From Amycolatopsis coloradensis (GTDB lineage Bacteria; Actinomycetota; Actinomycetes; Mycobacteriales; Pseudonocardiaceae), in contig NZ_MQUQ01000005.1 of assembly GCF_001953865.1 (NCBI RefSeq), positions 73,401 through 137,400 on the forward strand: 64,000 nt of DNA, written 5' to 3'. Shown here piece by piece: positions 31,478-39,750 of the stretch. A model generated the notes under the pieces. That model made no database searches, had not been told where the DNA came from, and saw only the letters and a list, made by a program, of their open reading frames with translations. The translations under genes and the position numbers were made by a program. Positions within the stretch are counted from its first letter, which is position 1, and every line of letters begins with the position of its first letter.

Positions 31478-31602
31478 GTCCCGCCGCTGGTCGTTTTCGC
31501 CCCGATATATCTCTCTTCCCCCGCGTTTTCTGGTTGGCGGCGTCTTCGCGCGGTAGGTTGGCTACTCCGGTAAGGGGAGAGATCGGGGGAGGGGGGTTCG
31601 TC

Positions 31603-34392
31603 ATGGGCGAAAGCGGTTCCCCTGCTCGTTTCCAACTCCTCGGTCCCGTCCGGCTCCTCGACGGCGAACGGCCGGTCCCCGTCGGCGGTCCCGGCGTCCG
31701 CGGCCTGCTCGCGCTGCTGGCCTTGAACGTCAACAAGGTCGTCGCGCTCGACGAGATCATCGACGCGCTCTGGGGCCACGACCCGCCTGCCACCGCCCGC
31801 ACGATCGTCCACGGCAACGTCTCCCATCTTCGCCGCGTGCTCCGGGACATCCAGGGCGACCATCCGCGCGGCGCCCGGATCCTCACCGCGCCACCCGGCT
31901 ACCAGCTCACCGTCGAACCCGGCCGGATCGACGTCCACCGGGCCAGGGCGTCGCTGGAGCAGGCGTCCGCCGAAGATCCGGACAAGGCTTCCGAACTGCT
32001 CGCCGAGGCCCTCGCGCTCTGGCAGGGCCCCACGCTCGCCGGTGTGCCGAGTTCGGTCCGCGCCCCCGAACTGGAGGATCTGCGGCTCGCCGTCCACGGC
32101 GCCCGGGTCGACGCGGACCTCGAACTCGGCAGGCACGCCGAACTGATCGTCGAACTCAGCCCGCTGGTCCGGGCCAAGCCCCTTTCCGAGCGCACTGCGG
32201 GCCAGCTGATGCGGGCGCTCTACCACGCCGGGCGCCGCGGCGACGCGCTCGAGCTCTACCGCACGGTGTCCCGGGCGACCCTGCGCACCCTCGGCGTCGA
32301 ACCCGGCGCGGATCTGCGCTGGCTGCACGAACGCGTCCTGAACGACGACCTGCCGGTCAAGGTCGTCGCGGAACAGAAGCCCGAGGCGCCGCCTGTCCAG
32401 CAGCTGCCGCCCGCGGTGCCGAACCTCGCCGGGCGCGAGGCCGATCTCGCCTGGCTCGACGGGCTCGCCGAGCGGGCCGAGGCGGGCGAGACCGCGGTCG
32501 GCGTGGTCACCGGGACCGCCGGGATCGGCAAGAGCAGCCTGGTGGTGTGGTGGGCGCACCGCGCCTCACGCCGCTTTCCCGACGGCATCCTTTTCGCCTC
32601 GCTGCGGGGTTTCGACCCGCATCACCCGCCGCTGGAACCCGCCGACCTGCTCACCCAGTTCCTGCTCGGGCTCGGCGTCCCCGCCGACGGGATCCCCGAG
32701 CGGGTCCACGAACGCATCGCCCTCTACCGCTCGATGATCGCCGGGCGCCGGATGCTGGTGATCCTCGACAACGCCCGCTCCGCCGAGCAGGTGCGGCCAC
32801 TGCTGCCGCCAGGGTCGCGGTCGATGACCCTGGTGACCAGCCGCTCCAGGCTCGACGGGCTCGCCGTGTCCAACGCCGCCAAACTGCGGGTCCTCGGCAC
32901 GCTTTCACCCGGGGACGCCGTCCGGCTGATCGAGGAACTCGCCGGGCCCGCCGGATTCGACCTCAACCACGCGCTCGCCCGGCTCTGCGGTTACCTCCCG
33001 CTCGCGCTGCGGATCGCGGGCGCCCGGCTCGCCGCCAGCGCGCAGTGGTCCGCGCAGGACCTGGTCGACGAACTCGGCAACGAACGGACCAGGCTGGCCG
33101 CCCTCGACGTCGAGGGACCGGACGACGGCGTCCGCGCGGCGTTCGACGTCTCGTTCCGCGGGCTGCCCGCCGACGTCGCGAACACCTTCCTGCGGCTCGG
33201 CGTGGTCCAGTGCGTGTCGGCCGGTTCCCATCTGACGGCCGCGATCGGCGGCATCACCGTCGCCGAGGCGCGGCGGCATCTGCGGGTGCTCGCCGCGCAC
33301 AACCTGCTCGCCGAAACCGGTCGCGACACCTTCGTCCCGCACGACCTCGTCCGCCTGTTCCTGCGTGAGCTGGCGGAGAACGAACTCGACGAGGCCGCCC
33401 GGGAAGACGTCCTCTCGCGCTCGGTGCGGTACTACCAGGCCGTCGCCGACCGGGCCCGGCGGAAGATGCTGCGCATCGTCGACCCCCTCGACTTCACCGC
33501 TGTGCTCACCGACGCGCAGACACCGCCGATCAACTCCTTCGCCGAAGCGCAGGACTGGTTCGCCGCGGAATGGGAAAACCTGGTCGAAGTCCTCGAAGCC
33601 GCCCGCGCCGGCGGGCGCCACGACGACGTCTGGCGGCTGGCGAGGGTCGCGCACACCTATCGCGCGGTGTACCCGCTGCTGGACGAATGGACCCGCCTGG
33701 TCGAGATCGGACTGGAGGCCGCCGAGCGGTCCGGTGACGTCCTCGGCCGGTGCTGGATGCTGATCTCGCGTTGCGCCATCGCGCTCACTTTCGAGCTGCC
33801 ACAGGGATGTCTCGCCGACGCCGAACGCGCGCTGGAACTCGCGAGCGCGATCGGCGACGAGCGGCTGATGGTCTCGGCGAACATCCACCTGGGCTCCGCG
33901 CTGACCCTGCTGAGACGGTACGACGAGGCCATCACGACCTTGAAGCAGGCGGTCGAGGAGACCGAGCGGACCGGCGACCTCCAACTACGCGGGCAGGCGC
34001 TCAACAACTGCGCCGAGGCGGAAAAGCGGGCCGGGCGGTTCATCGAGGCGATCGGGCACCAGGTCGCCTCGCTGGAGATCGACCGGACCCTCGGCGACGA
34101 AAGCTACGTCGTCGTCTCGCTGAACAACCTGGCCGAACTGAGCATGCGGATCGGTGAACTCGCCGCCGCCGAGCGCTACGTCTGGGAGGCCGTGGACCTG
34201 ACGATCAGCAGGCGGTTCGTCCTCCAGGAGGGCGTGCTGCGGCTGACATTGGGCAGGGTGCTGCGTGCCGGGTCGGATGTGGACGGTGCCCGCGAGCAAT
34301 TCGCGCTCGCGCTGAAGATCCTTTCCGACGCCAATCCCAAGCTCGCCGGGCTGGTCCGTGCGGAACTCACGGACCTCGGTGGAAGTCCGTGA
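31603..34392 (+). CDS. AfsR/SARP-family regulator with BTAD, NB-ARC and TPR domains
   Basis: 929 residues, the large AfsR plan. Residues about 8-90: winged-helix DNA-binding domain (FQLLGPVRLLDGERPVPVGG ... LWGHDPPATARTIVHGNVS). About 95-245: BTAD (bacterial transcriptional activation) domain ending ALELYRTVSRATLRTLGVEPG. About 265-560: NB-ARC ATPase with Walker A VTGTAGIGKSSLVVWWAH, Walker B RMLVILDNARSA and the GxP-like GYLPLALRIAGARLA. About 640-929: TPR-type helices. Such proteins are ATP-dependent global regulators of secondary metabolism; AfsR is tuned by phosphorylation by AfsK, which is not encoded here. ATG at 31603 follows GGGGGAGGGGGG. No afsS-like small gene follows. Confidence 0.9.
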   Translation: MGESGSPARFQLLGPVRLLDGERPVPVGGPGVRGLLALLALNVNKVVALDEIIDALWGHDPPATARTIVHGNVSHLRRVLRDIQGDHPRGARILTAPPGYQLTVEPGRIDVHRARASLEQASAEDPDKASELLAEALALWQGPTLAGVPSSVRAPELEDLRLAVHGARVDADLELGRHAELIVELSPLVRAKPLSERTAGQLMRALYHAGRRGDALELYRTVSRATLRTLGVEPGADLRWLHERVLNDDLPVKVVAEQKPEAPPVQQLPPAVPNLAGREADLAWLDGLAERAEAGETAVGVVTGTAGIGKSSLVVWWAHRASRRFPDGILFASLRGFDPHHPPLEPADLLTQFLLGLGVPADGIPERVHERIALYRSMIAGRRMLVILDNARSAEQVRPLLPPGSRSMTLVTSRSRLDGLAVSNAAKLRVLGTLSPGDAVRLIEELAGPAGFDLNHALARLCGYLPLALRIAGARLAASAQWSAQDLVDELGNERTRLAALDVEGPDDGVRAAFDVSFRGLPADVANTFLRLGVVQCVSAGSHLTAAIGGITVAEARRHLRVLAAHNLLAETGRDTFVPHDLVRLFLRELAENELDEAAREDVLSRSVRYYQAVADRARRKMLRIVDPLDFTAVLTDAQTPPINSFAEAQDWFAAEWENLVEVLEAARAGGRHDDVWRLARVAHTYRAVYPLLDEWTRLVEIGLEAAERSGDVLGRCWMLISRCAIALTFELPQGCLADAERALELASAIGDERLMVSANIHLGSALTLLRRYDEAITTLKQAVEETERTGDLQLRGQALNNCAEAEKRAGRFIEAIGHQVASLEIDRTLGDESYVVVSLNNLAELSMRIGELAAAERYVWEAVDLTISRRFVLQEGVLRLTLGRVLRAGSDVDGAREQFALALKILSDANPKLAGLVRAELTDLGGSP

Positions 34393-34399
34393 GTGATCC

Positions 34400-34441
34400 T
34401 TAGCGGATTCTTAGTGGCCTCGCCTCTCGCGCGCGTAGGGT
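34400..34441 (+). promoter_or_regulatory. Heptamer direct repeats 11 bp apart, possible SARP/AfsR site
   Basis: TTAGCGG (34400-34406) and TTAGTGG (34411-34417) start exactly 11 bases apart, the spacing AfsR and SARP proteins use to bind one face of the helix. TAGGGT at 34436 could be a -10, 18 bases after the second heptamer. It lies just downstream of the AfsR-like gene, where Streptomyces has afsS, but no gene follows on the plus strand. Confidence 0.35.
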
Positions 34442-34603
34442 CCCGTTCAGTGTCGATCGAGCCCTAGGGGAGGGGCAAGCGGTAGCGATCGGCGCTCGGG
34501 CGGTTCCCTTTCCGGGGCCGCCTGAAGAGTCGCCAGGAGCGGCTCGTGGCGGTCCGGCCGGTGGAGGTTGGGGGCGATACCGGCCGGCCGCCAGGCGGCT
34601 TTC

Positions 34604-34667
34604 CGCGTTTCGTCCTCTGGTTGCGGTCGTTGCGTGTGCAAGTACCGCAACCAGAGGACGAAACGCG
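34604..34667. repeat. Long hairpin, GTTGCGGT/GAGGAC family, copy 2
   Basis: 34604-34627 pairs perfectly over 24 bp with 34644-34667 (outer CGCGTTTCGTCCTC, inner GTTGCGGT). The 16-nt loop again contains TTGC-NNNN-GCAA. It lies between the convergent ends of the AfsR-like gene and the DUF4190 protein gene, 4 bases from the latter's stop, where it would act as a bidirectional terminator. Confidence 0.93.
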
Positions 34668-34671
34668 AGGG

Positions 34672-35322
34672 TCAGCCGGTGCTCGCGGTGCACAGGGCGA
34701 TGGTCTGGCCCTTGTTCTCCGCCACTTTCCGGCCGTTGACCAGGATCGTGCAGGCGATCTGGTTGCTGACCGACGAGTTCCGGGTGTCCGCGGTGACGGT
34801 GAGCAGGTAGTCACCGGAGTTGAAGGACGCCGTGCCACGCCATTCGTCGGTGCTGGCCGGGGTCGTCTCGGTCCGCTGGTCGTTGAGCGAGCCGAACCGG
34901 ACGGTCGCGCCGCCGGAAGCGCTGACGACGAACTCGACGGTGTTCTTGTCCGAGGCGACCGCCGGGATGTGCAGTCCCGACTCGCCAGTAGCGAAGAAAC
35001 TGGTGTAGACCAGTAACCCGGTCGCCGCCATCAGTCCCGCGATGGAAAGCGCGAGCCCCGCCACTCCCATTCCCTTCTTGTCGGCTTCACCCTTCTTGAT
35101 TTTGGTAAGACCAATCACGGAAAGGGTTATCCCGATTACGGCGAGCGGCCAGGCGGCGATCCCGGCGACGGGGACGAAGGCGACCCCGACCGCCGCGAGC
35201 CCGACCAGGAAACCCACGATGACCAGGCCGTTCTGGGGCTTTCGGTGCCGGGTGCCGTGCGTGGTGAAGCCCGGGCCGTAGCGGGTGGCGGGTGGGTGCG
35301 GGAGAGGTGGATCGGTCGGCAT
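34672..35322 (-). CDS. DUF4190-type membrane protein with extracytoplasmic MmpS-like domain
   Basis: 216 residues. After a Pro/His-rich N-terminus (PPLPHPPATRYGPGF) come two hydrophobic stretches, residues about 33-64 (LVIVGFLVGLAAVGVAFVPV and onward, DUF4190-like) and 85-108 (GVAGLALSIAGLMAATGLLV). The C-terminal 95 residues form an extracytoplasmic beta domain (VEFVVSASGGATVRFGSLND ... DYLLTVTADTRNSSVSNQIA) that resembles MmpS-type accessory domains; Cys near 190 and 212 could be bridged. ATG at 35322 is the only good start. Probably a cell-envelope protein; function unknown. Confidence 0.72.
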   Translation of the reverse strand: MPTDPPLPHPPATRYGPGFTTHGTRHRKPQNGLVIVGFLVGLAAVGVAFVPVAGIAAWPLAVIGITLSVIGLTKIKKGEADKKGMGVAGLALSIAGLMAATGLLVYTSFFATGESGLHIPAVASDKNTVEFVVSASGGATVRFGSLNDQRTETTPASTDEWRGTASFNSGDYLLTVTADTRNSSVSNQIACTILVNGRKVAENKGQTIALCTASTG

Positions 35323-35483
35323 ACATGCCCTTTCGGAGGCTTCCGTCCGAAGACGTTAACCCATCGTTCGGGGCAATGGCCGAAATTGTTACCTGCCGGA
35401 AAAAGTCATCATTCAACGATAATCGAGCGATTATCGATATTTTCTGACGAGAATTGTGGCACCGTCGAATATCGGAAACCCGA

Positions 35484-36368
35484 TCACTGATCGAACAGGC
35501 TGACTTCGGGAGTGATCTCCAGCAGCTCGTGCACCGGGCGGCCGCGGCGGCCGTCGATGGTCGTGGTGCGCACGACGCGCAGCCGCGCGGTCACCGGCCG
35601 GTCCAGGTTCTCCTTGATCTCGTCGAGCAGATCCGGCGCGACCGCGCCCTGGATGGTGCCGCCCGATTCGCGTTCGAGATAAAAGATCCGGCGCCGGGTG
35701 CGGACGCCGTCCAGCCTGCCGCTGACCGTCTCGTAGCCAACGGCCTCCCGTGACTCGCGCAGGCTCCCGGACAGGACCCGCGCCTGCTCGGTGGTCATGC
35801 TGCGGGTCAGTTCCTCGCCGGCGGTCGGGGTCAGCGCCATGCCGATCCCGGCGTGTTTGGTGACCGCGTTGACGATGTCGCTGACCGCGTTGCGGACGGT
35901 GTCGCGCTGCAACAGCACCGCGTCCAGCGCGCCGTCGTCGGAACCGTTGGCCGGCAGGAAGTCGCACAGTTCCTTGACCGCGCGCTCGGACAGCGACTCG
36001 AGGCCGTCGTGGATGAGCGCGTCGTCGAGCGCCGGTTCCGGGAAACCGAAGAAGATCGCGTTGCCTGCCTGGCCGCGCTGGATCAGCGGGGCCTTCTCCC
36101 GGTCCGCGGGCTGGACGATGGTCACCTCGCCCGATGGGTTGCGGATGATGTGCCCGATCTTCGCCGTCGCGTCCTGCAGCGCGCGGCTGATGTCGGAGAA
36201 GGTGTAGGCGTCGAGATGCGATTCGCCGATGACAGACACGCGAAGCAGTGGCGAACGGGACGTCCGCTCGAACTTCGCGTACGCGGCCATCGCCGACGCG
36301 CGGGCGAGGTCGTCGAGCCAGGTGCCGCCGGGGATCTCGTCGGCGATGCGCCGGAATTCGTTTCTCAC
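35484..36368 (-). CDS. Hypothetical partner of the nucleotidyltransferase-like gene
   Basis: 294 residues that I do not recognise. The first half is alpha/beta (MAAYAKFERTSRSPLLRVSV, then FSDISRALQDATAKIGHIIR). The last 80 residues form a distinct beta-rich module (VGYETVSGRLDGVRTRRRIF, then EIKENLDRPVTARLRVVRTT). There is no membrane segment. GTG at 36368 overlaps the stop of the upstream gene (GTGA), so translation is coupled and the two proteins are probably made in fixed ratio and may interact. Pairing with a nucleotidyltransferase-like gene recalls toxin-antitoxin or defence pairs, but nothing here proves it. Confidence 0.6.
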   Translation of the reverse strand: MRNEFRRIADEIPGGTWLDDLARASAMAAYAKFERTSRSPLLRVSVIGESHLDAYTFSDISRALQDATAKIGHIIRNPSGEVTIVQPADREKAPLIQRGQAGNAIFFGFPEPALDDALIHDGLESLSERAVKELCDFLPANGSDDGALDAVLLQRDTVRNAVSDIVNAVTKHAGIGMALTPTAGEELTRSMTTEQARVLSGSLRESREAVGYETVSGRLDGVRTRRRIFYLERESGGTIQGAVAPDLLDEIKENLDRPVTARLRVVRTTTIDGRRGRPVHELLEITPEVSLFDQ

Positions 36369-36841
36369 CAGATCACTTCCGGAATTCCCCTGCCACCCGA
36401 TGCCCACACTTGTTCCCAGATCTCCTCGTCGCCCGGGCGGCAAAGGAAGCCGTCGAGCATGCCGCCGACGGGCTGGACCTGGTCGAGGTACATGGCGGGC
36501 TGCCCGACGATGACCCCGCGCAGCGTCAGCAGTCCGTACAGCGCCGAGCGGCCCGTGTCGTCGAGCCGTTTGAGCGCGCCCCATTCGTCCGGGAGCAGCA
36601 CCACGTCGAGCCCGAGGGGCGGATGCGGGGTCCTGGCGGTCAGCGCGCCGCCGATCCACGCGCGGCCGGTCGGCATGATCCGCCGGGCCACCCCCAGGTA
36701 ACTGTTCAACGCGCTGAACAGGATCTCACGATCGTTCTGGTGCGGTGCGTCGAAGACCAGCCGCTCGTAGACATCGGCCAGATCGGCGGGATGGCGGCCC
36801 GGAGGCAGCAGGTTGTGCGGCGTCCAATAGGGGAGCGCCAA
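36365..36841 (-). CDS. Nucleotidyltransferase-fold protein (DUF6932/AbiEii-like)
   Basis: 158 residues. It starts LALPYWTPHNLLPPGRHPAD and has GRAWIGGALTARTPHPPLGL followed by DVVLLPDEWG, which matches as I recall the 'LPPG...G-S-F...D-x-D' layout of DUF6932-type minimal nucleotidyltransferases. The expected first Asp of the D-x-D pair is Gly here (GLD), so catalysis may be impaired. TTG at 36841 is the start because AAGGAGG lies 6 bases upstream; a longer frame has an unnatural basic N-terminus. It is coupled (GTGA overlap) to the gene at 35484-36368. No other defence gene lies nearby. Confidence 0.55.
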   Translation of the reverse strand: MALPYWTPHNLLPPGRHPADLADVYERLVFDAPHQNDREILFSALNSYLGVARRIMPTGRAWIGGALTARTPHPPLGLDVVLLPDEWGALKRLDDTGRSALYGLLTLRGVIVGQPAMYLDQVQPVGGMLDGFLCRPGDEEIWEQVWASGGRGIPEVIW

Positions 36842-36932
36842 TCGGAGCCTCCTTCGTGTGCCGGGGCTCCCGATCGAAGAAACGTACCCGGCGTCACGCT
36901 CACAGTGCGTAGCCGAATTTACCAGGCGGGTG

Positions 36933-37370
36933 TCAGCCGCCCTGCCCCGGCCGGTGCTCGGAGGCGCGCCCGGCCGGCGGCCAGTCCTCGTCACTCGGCC
37001 AGACCGGCTCGGGTTCGTGGCCGTGGTCGCCGTTCCGGCCGGCGGGTTCCGGCTCCTCGGGGTGGTAGACCAGCGCCGGACGCACCGGTTCCGGGGTCAG
37101 CTGACCCTCACGGTGGCCTTCCGCCTCCTGGTCGTACGGCACGTCGTCGTCCTGGATCCGCGCGGGCGGGAGGAACTGCGTCTGCTCGGCGGACAGCAGC
37201 TCGGGCACGGGCTCGGGCTCCGGCTCGGAGTAGGCCGGAGCGGCGCGCTCCGGCTCGGGGGCCGCCGGCCGCTCGCGCCGTTCGCCCCGCGTCATCAGCC
37301 AGGTCACACCGCAGCCGAGGGCGAAGGAGATGAGCAGCCAGAGCCAAATCTGCCCGAAGAGCCAGAGCAT
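36933..37370 (-). CDS. Membrane-anchored acidic Pro/Glu-rich protein
   Basis: 145 residues: one N-terminal transmembrane helix (LFGQIWLWLLISFALGCGVT, residues 4-23), a basic stop-transfer TRGERRER, then 110 residues of low-complexity Pro/Glu/Ala (YSEPEPEPVPELL and similar). The topology suggests a single-span anchor whose tail faces the cytoplasm or the wall side. It starts 7 bases after the OmpA/BON-domain gene and is surely in the same transcript; in mycobacteria the OmpA-like ArfA is also encoded with small membrane proteins. It could be a partner, but it is not homologous by eye. Confidence 0.7.
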   Translation of the reverse strand: MLWLFGQIWLWLLISFALGCGVTWLMTRGERRERPAAPEPERAAPAYSEPEPEPVPELLSAEQTQFLPPARIQDDDVPYDQEAEGHREGQLTPEPVRPALVYHPEEPEPAGRNGDHGHEPEPVWPSDEDWPPAGRASEHRPGQGG

Positions 37371-37377
37371 TCGGCCA

Positions 37378-38094
37378 TCACCTCTGTTCTGCCGTGATGT
37401 CGACGCGGCGGCCTTCGCCGTTCGCGCCGTCGGAGTTCCTGCGCTGGGTGGAGTACGCCTGGTCGCGGTTGACCCCGTTGCGCTCCAGCAGCCGCTCCAC
37501 CGCCAGCGCCCGGTTCAGCGAAAGCTTCCGGTCCGAACCGGTCGCCACCTGCCCGGTGATCCGGAACCGCAGTTCGCGCGGAGCGTCCGTGAGCAGCTTC
37601 GCGATCTCCATCGCGCCGCGTTCGCCGTCCGCGGTGAGTGCGATGGTGTCCGGCTCGAACGTGATCGGCGTCGCCGTCAGCAGACGGTCGATCTCGGCCT
37701 GGAAACCGGCCTTGTCCGTGGGCTTGGCCGAAGTCGGCGCCGGACTGGGCGGCGGGCTCGGCGGCGCGGGACTCGACGGCTCGCCGCTGGTCGTCACCGG
37801 TCCGCCAGGCGGGGCGGTGTCACCGGAGATCTCGACCGCGCGCACCCCGTCGACCCGCTGGATGGCGTCCATCGCCTGCGCGGCCTTGTCCGGCGGGAAA
37901 CCCGTGAGGTTCGCGTCGCGGCCGGAGAAGCTCACCTGACCGCCGGAGACGCCGACATCGGCCAGCGCCTCCTTCGCGCGCGCCGCCAGCTCGGCCTCGA
38001 TGTCGTCCGAGGCCGACCACACGGAAATCGCCGTCAAGGCGAGCGTGACCAGCAGCGCTGTAGGCAGCAAGCGGCTCCAGCGTGTACCGGGCAT
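37378..38094 (-). CDS. OmpA-family protein with BON domain (ArfA-like)
   Basis: 238 residues. Membrane anchor at residues about 8-27 (LLPTALLVTLALTAISVWSA). A BON-like domain follows (IEAELAARAKEALADVGVSG ... GFPPDKAAQAMDAIQRVDGV, about 32-90), then a Pro/Ser linker, then an OmpA-like peptidoglycan-binding domain (ITFEPDTIALTADGERGAME ... LSLNRALAVERLLERNGVN, about 143-238). This is the plan of mycobacterial ArfA/OmpATb, a membrane protein needed at acidic pH, although this copy is shorter (238 against about 320 residues). It leads a two-gene operon with the gene at 36933. A 544-bp gap lies upstream. Confidence 0.82.
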   Translation of the reverse strand: MPGTRWSRLLPTALLVTLALTAISVWSASDDIEAELAARAKEALADVGVSGGQVSFSGRDANLTGFPPDKAAQAMDAIQRVDGVRAVEISGDTAPPGGPVTTSGEPSSPAPPSPPPSPAPTSAKPTDKAGFQAEIDRLLTATPITFEPDTIALTADGERGAMEIAKLLTDAPRELRFRITGQVATGSDRKLSLNRALAVERLLERNGVNRDQAYSTQRRNSDGANGEGRRVDITAEQR

Positions 38095-38443
38095 GAAGGA
38101 ACTGTAAGCCGCGCCCTGCCGGTTGGCGAACCGGCTTTGCCGCGTCCGGCGCAGCGCCGGGCGGCCGTTGGGGCTAATCCGCTGCGTGTTTCCGGTACGC
38201 CGTTACTCGTCGCCGGCCGGTGGCGTGTGTCCCTGGCCTGCGACGTCGGGGGTGTGGCCCGGGAGAGGTGCCCGGTCGGCGTGGCGGACCCGTGCCGACT
38301 CCGGCGCGGAACCACCGGCGGGTCGGTACACAACCCTCTTGAGTGACACCGGTCGGCCTGATCGGAGCAGCCGGTGGTCGCCTGAGTGTGCCTTCACGCG
38401 AGTCGGGAGCCTTCACGGGGACATATCGGTTGCGGAGCCCCCT

Positions 38444-38490
38444 GAGCGGGGAGGATTTCGGACGTTCACCGTCCGAAATCCTCCCCGCTC
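38444..38490. repeat. Perfect 21-bp hairpin
   Basis: 38444-38464 (beginning GAGCGGGGAGGATTTCGG) is the exact reverse complement of 38470-38490, with loop TTCAC at 38465-38469. There is no U-tract on either side. It lies about 150 bases beyond the SGNH hydrolase stop, in a non-coding gap, and has no matching copy elsewhere in the window. Confidence 0.93.
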
Positions 38491-38578
38491 GACCCCTTGC
38501 GGGCACCAGCGATGTCAAAACTGGTTCCCCAGAGCAGCGCTGACCAGCAACTCTGCGACTTCGCCGGGCCTGCCCTAG

Positions 38579-38603
38579 GCACAAGAAAGGGGGCCTTCCT
38601 GTA
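38579..38603. repeat. Imperfect GTACAGG/AAGG hairpin
   Basis: GCACAAGAAAGG followed by GGGCCTTCCTGTAC gives an imperfect stem of about 10 bp. It resembles the hairpin at 10985-11009 (GTACAGGAAGG) and shares AAGG...CCTT with the hairpin at 63205. It may terminate the SGNH hydrolase transcript, whose stop is at 38639. Confidence 0.4.
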
Positions 38604-38638
38604 CTTCAGGCGACTAGAGCACCGCGCCGCGGCCGAGG

Positions 38639-39478
38639 TCAGCTCGCGTGGTGGTGGATCTCCCGTAGCGGTTCGACCGGGATGGAGACGCCCGCCGGTT
38701 CGATCTGCTCCAGCGGGAGCAACGGCGCGAGTTGGGGGCGCTTCGGCGACAGGCCGTCGCCCATGGACTCGCCCCTGAGCTGACGCCGGATCCACGGCAG
38801 CAGATGCACCTTCGTCCACTCGAGGTCGGAGCGGCGCGACGTGATCCAGGTGCTCGGCTCCTCGGACGCCGGCCACGGCTCACGCCAGTCGCCGTCGACC
38901 GGGACGCCGAGTACCTCGGCCGCGCGCAACGCGATCCGCCGGTGGGCCTCGGGGGTGAAGTGCAGCCGGTCGTCGCTCCAGGCGCGGCGGTCGTGCAGCG
39001 GGTCCATCGCCCACATGTCGACCATTTTCGCGCCGTGGCGGTCGGCGATCGCCCACAGATGCGCGTTGTAGATGCCGACCTTGCCGCGCAGGACGTGCAT
39101 CACGGACAGGTACTTGGTGTCCGGCCCGTTGAAGATGAGCACCGGGATCCCGGCCTCGCGCAGCTTGGCGACCCCCGCCTCCAGCCGCGCGGCGACGGCG
39201 TCCACGTCCGCGCCGGGCACGATGATGTCGTTGCCACCCGCGCACAGGGTGACCAGGTCGGGTTTGACCGCGAGGGCGATCGGCAACTGCTCTTCGAGGA
39301 TCTCGTCGAGCATCTTCCCGCGGAGGGCGAGGTTCGCGTACTGGAAATCGGGCCTGCCTTCGGCCAGGATCTCCGCGAGCCGGTCCGCCCAGCCCCTGAA
39401 GGTGCCGTCCGGCAGATCGTCGTTGAGTCCTTCGGTGAAGCTGTCACCGATCGCCACAAAGCTGTCGAATCCGTACAC
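38639..39478 (-). CDS. SGNH/GDSL-family hydrolase
   Basis: 279 residues. All four SGNH blocks are visible: FVAIGDSFTEGLNDDLPD (block I, nucleophile Ser near residue 12), the block II Gly region (FQYANLALRGKML), LVTLCAGGNDIIVPGADVDA (block III, G-x-N-D) and DDRLHFTPEAHRRIALRAAE (block V, D-x-x-H). The protein is an esterase, lipase or acyl-hydrolase; there is no signal peptide, so it is cytoplasmic. GTG at 39478 follows AAGGGGA and begins at the conserved YGFDSFVAIGDS. Substrate unknown; it stands alone. Confidence 0.9.
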   Translation of the reverse strand: MYGFDSFVAIGDSFTEGLNDDLPDGTFRGWADRLAEILAEGRPDFQYANLALRGKMLDEILEEQLPIALAVKPDLVTLCAGGNDIIVPGADVDAVAARLEAGVAKLREAGIPVLIFNGPDTKYLSVMHVLRGKVGIYNAHLWAIADRHGAKMVDMWAMDPLHDRRAWSDDRLHFTPEAHRRIALRAAEVLGVPVDGDWREPWPASEEPSTWITSRRSDLEWTKVHLLPWIRRQLRGESMGDGLSPKRPQLAPLLPLEQIEPAGVSIPVEPLREIHHHAS

Positions 39479-39750
39479 GTTGGGTCCCCTTCCGTCCGTG
39501 TGCCCCCGGTTGGTACTTGTACACCACAACTAACAGCTGAGAGCGCCCCTGCAATCCCACCTGAGCGAAACCCGTGGTTCAGCCCGTTGACACAGTCTCT
39601 TATTTTGTCGGACGTCCCTGCATCCCCATTACCGGGATGACACTCCTGTGCTGCGGAGATTCCCCTCAAGTGGACGTAAAACGGACACATGATGTGGCGA
39701 ACGTCTCCCCGCCAGGGTGCTCGGGCTCAGGGATCCGGCAGGCTGTGAGG

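Larger units (their letters stand above)
31010..31602 (+). other. Long intergenic region between ectD and the AfsR-like gene
   Basis: 593 bases without a gene that I can support. In order it holds: a 9-bp inverted repeat ACAGGGCGC (31035-31043) / GCGCCCTGT (31060-31068); the structured stretch ending in the 16-bp terminator (31228-31275); the short inverted repeat GCTGGAT / ATCCAGC (about 31379-31401); a 31-bp palindrome (31447-31477); and the GGGGGAGGGGGG Shine-Dalgarno of the next gene. Some of these could be promoter elements for the regulator. Confidence 0.7.
38095..38638. other. Gene-free region upstream of the OmpA-like operon
   Basis: 544 bases with no gene that I can support in any frame. 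It holds a 21-bp perfect hairpin (38444-38490) and a weaker GTACAGG-type hairpin (38579-38603), both downstream of the minus-strand SGNH gene. The remaining 350 bases next to the OmpA-like gene should contain that operon's promoter, but I see no clear -35/-10 pair. Confidence 0.6.

Noticed and set aside
36229..37333. Plus-strand frames opposite the nucleotidyltransferase-like pair
   Set aside because: No start with Shine-Dalgarno and no homology; strong coupling of the minus-strand pair (GTGA overlap, AAGGAGG) favours that strand.
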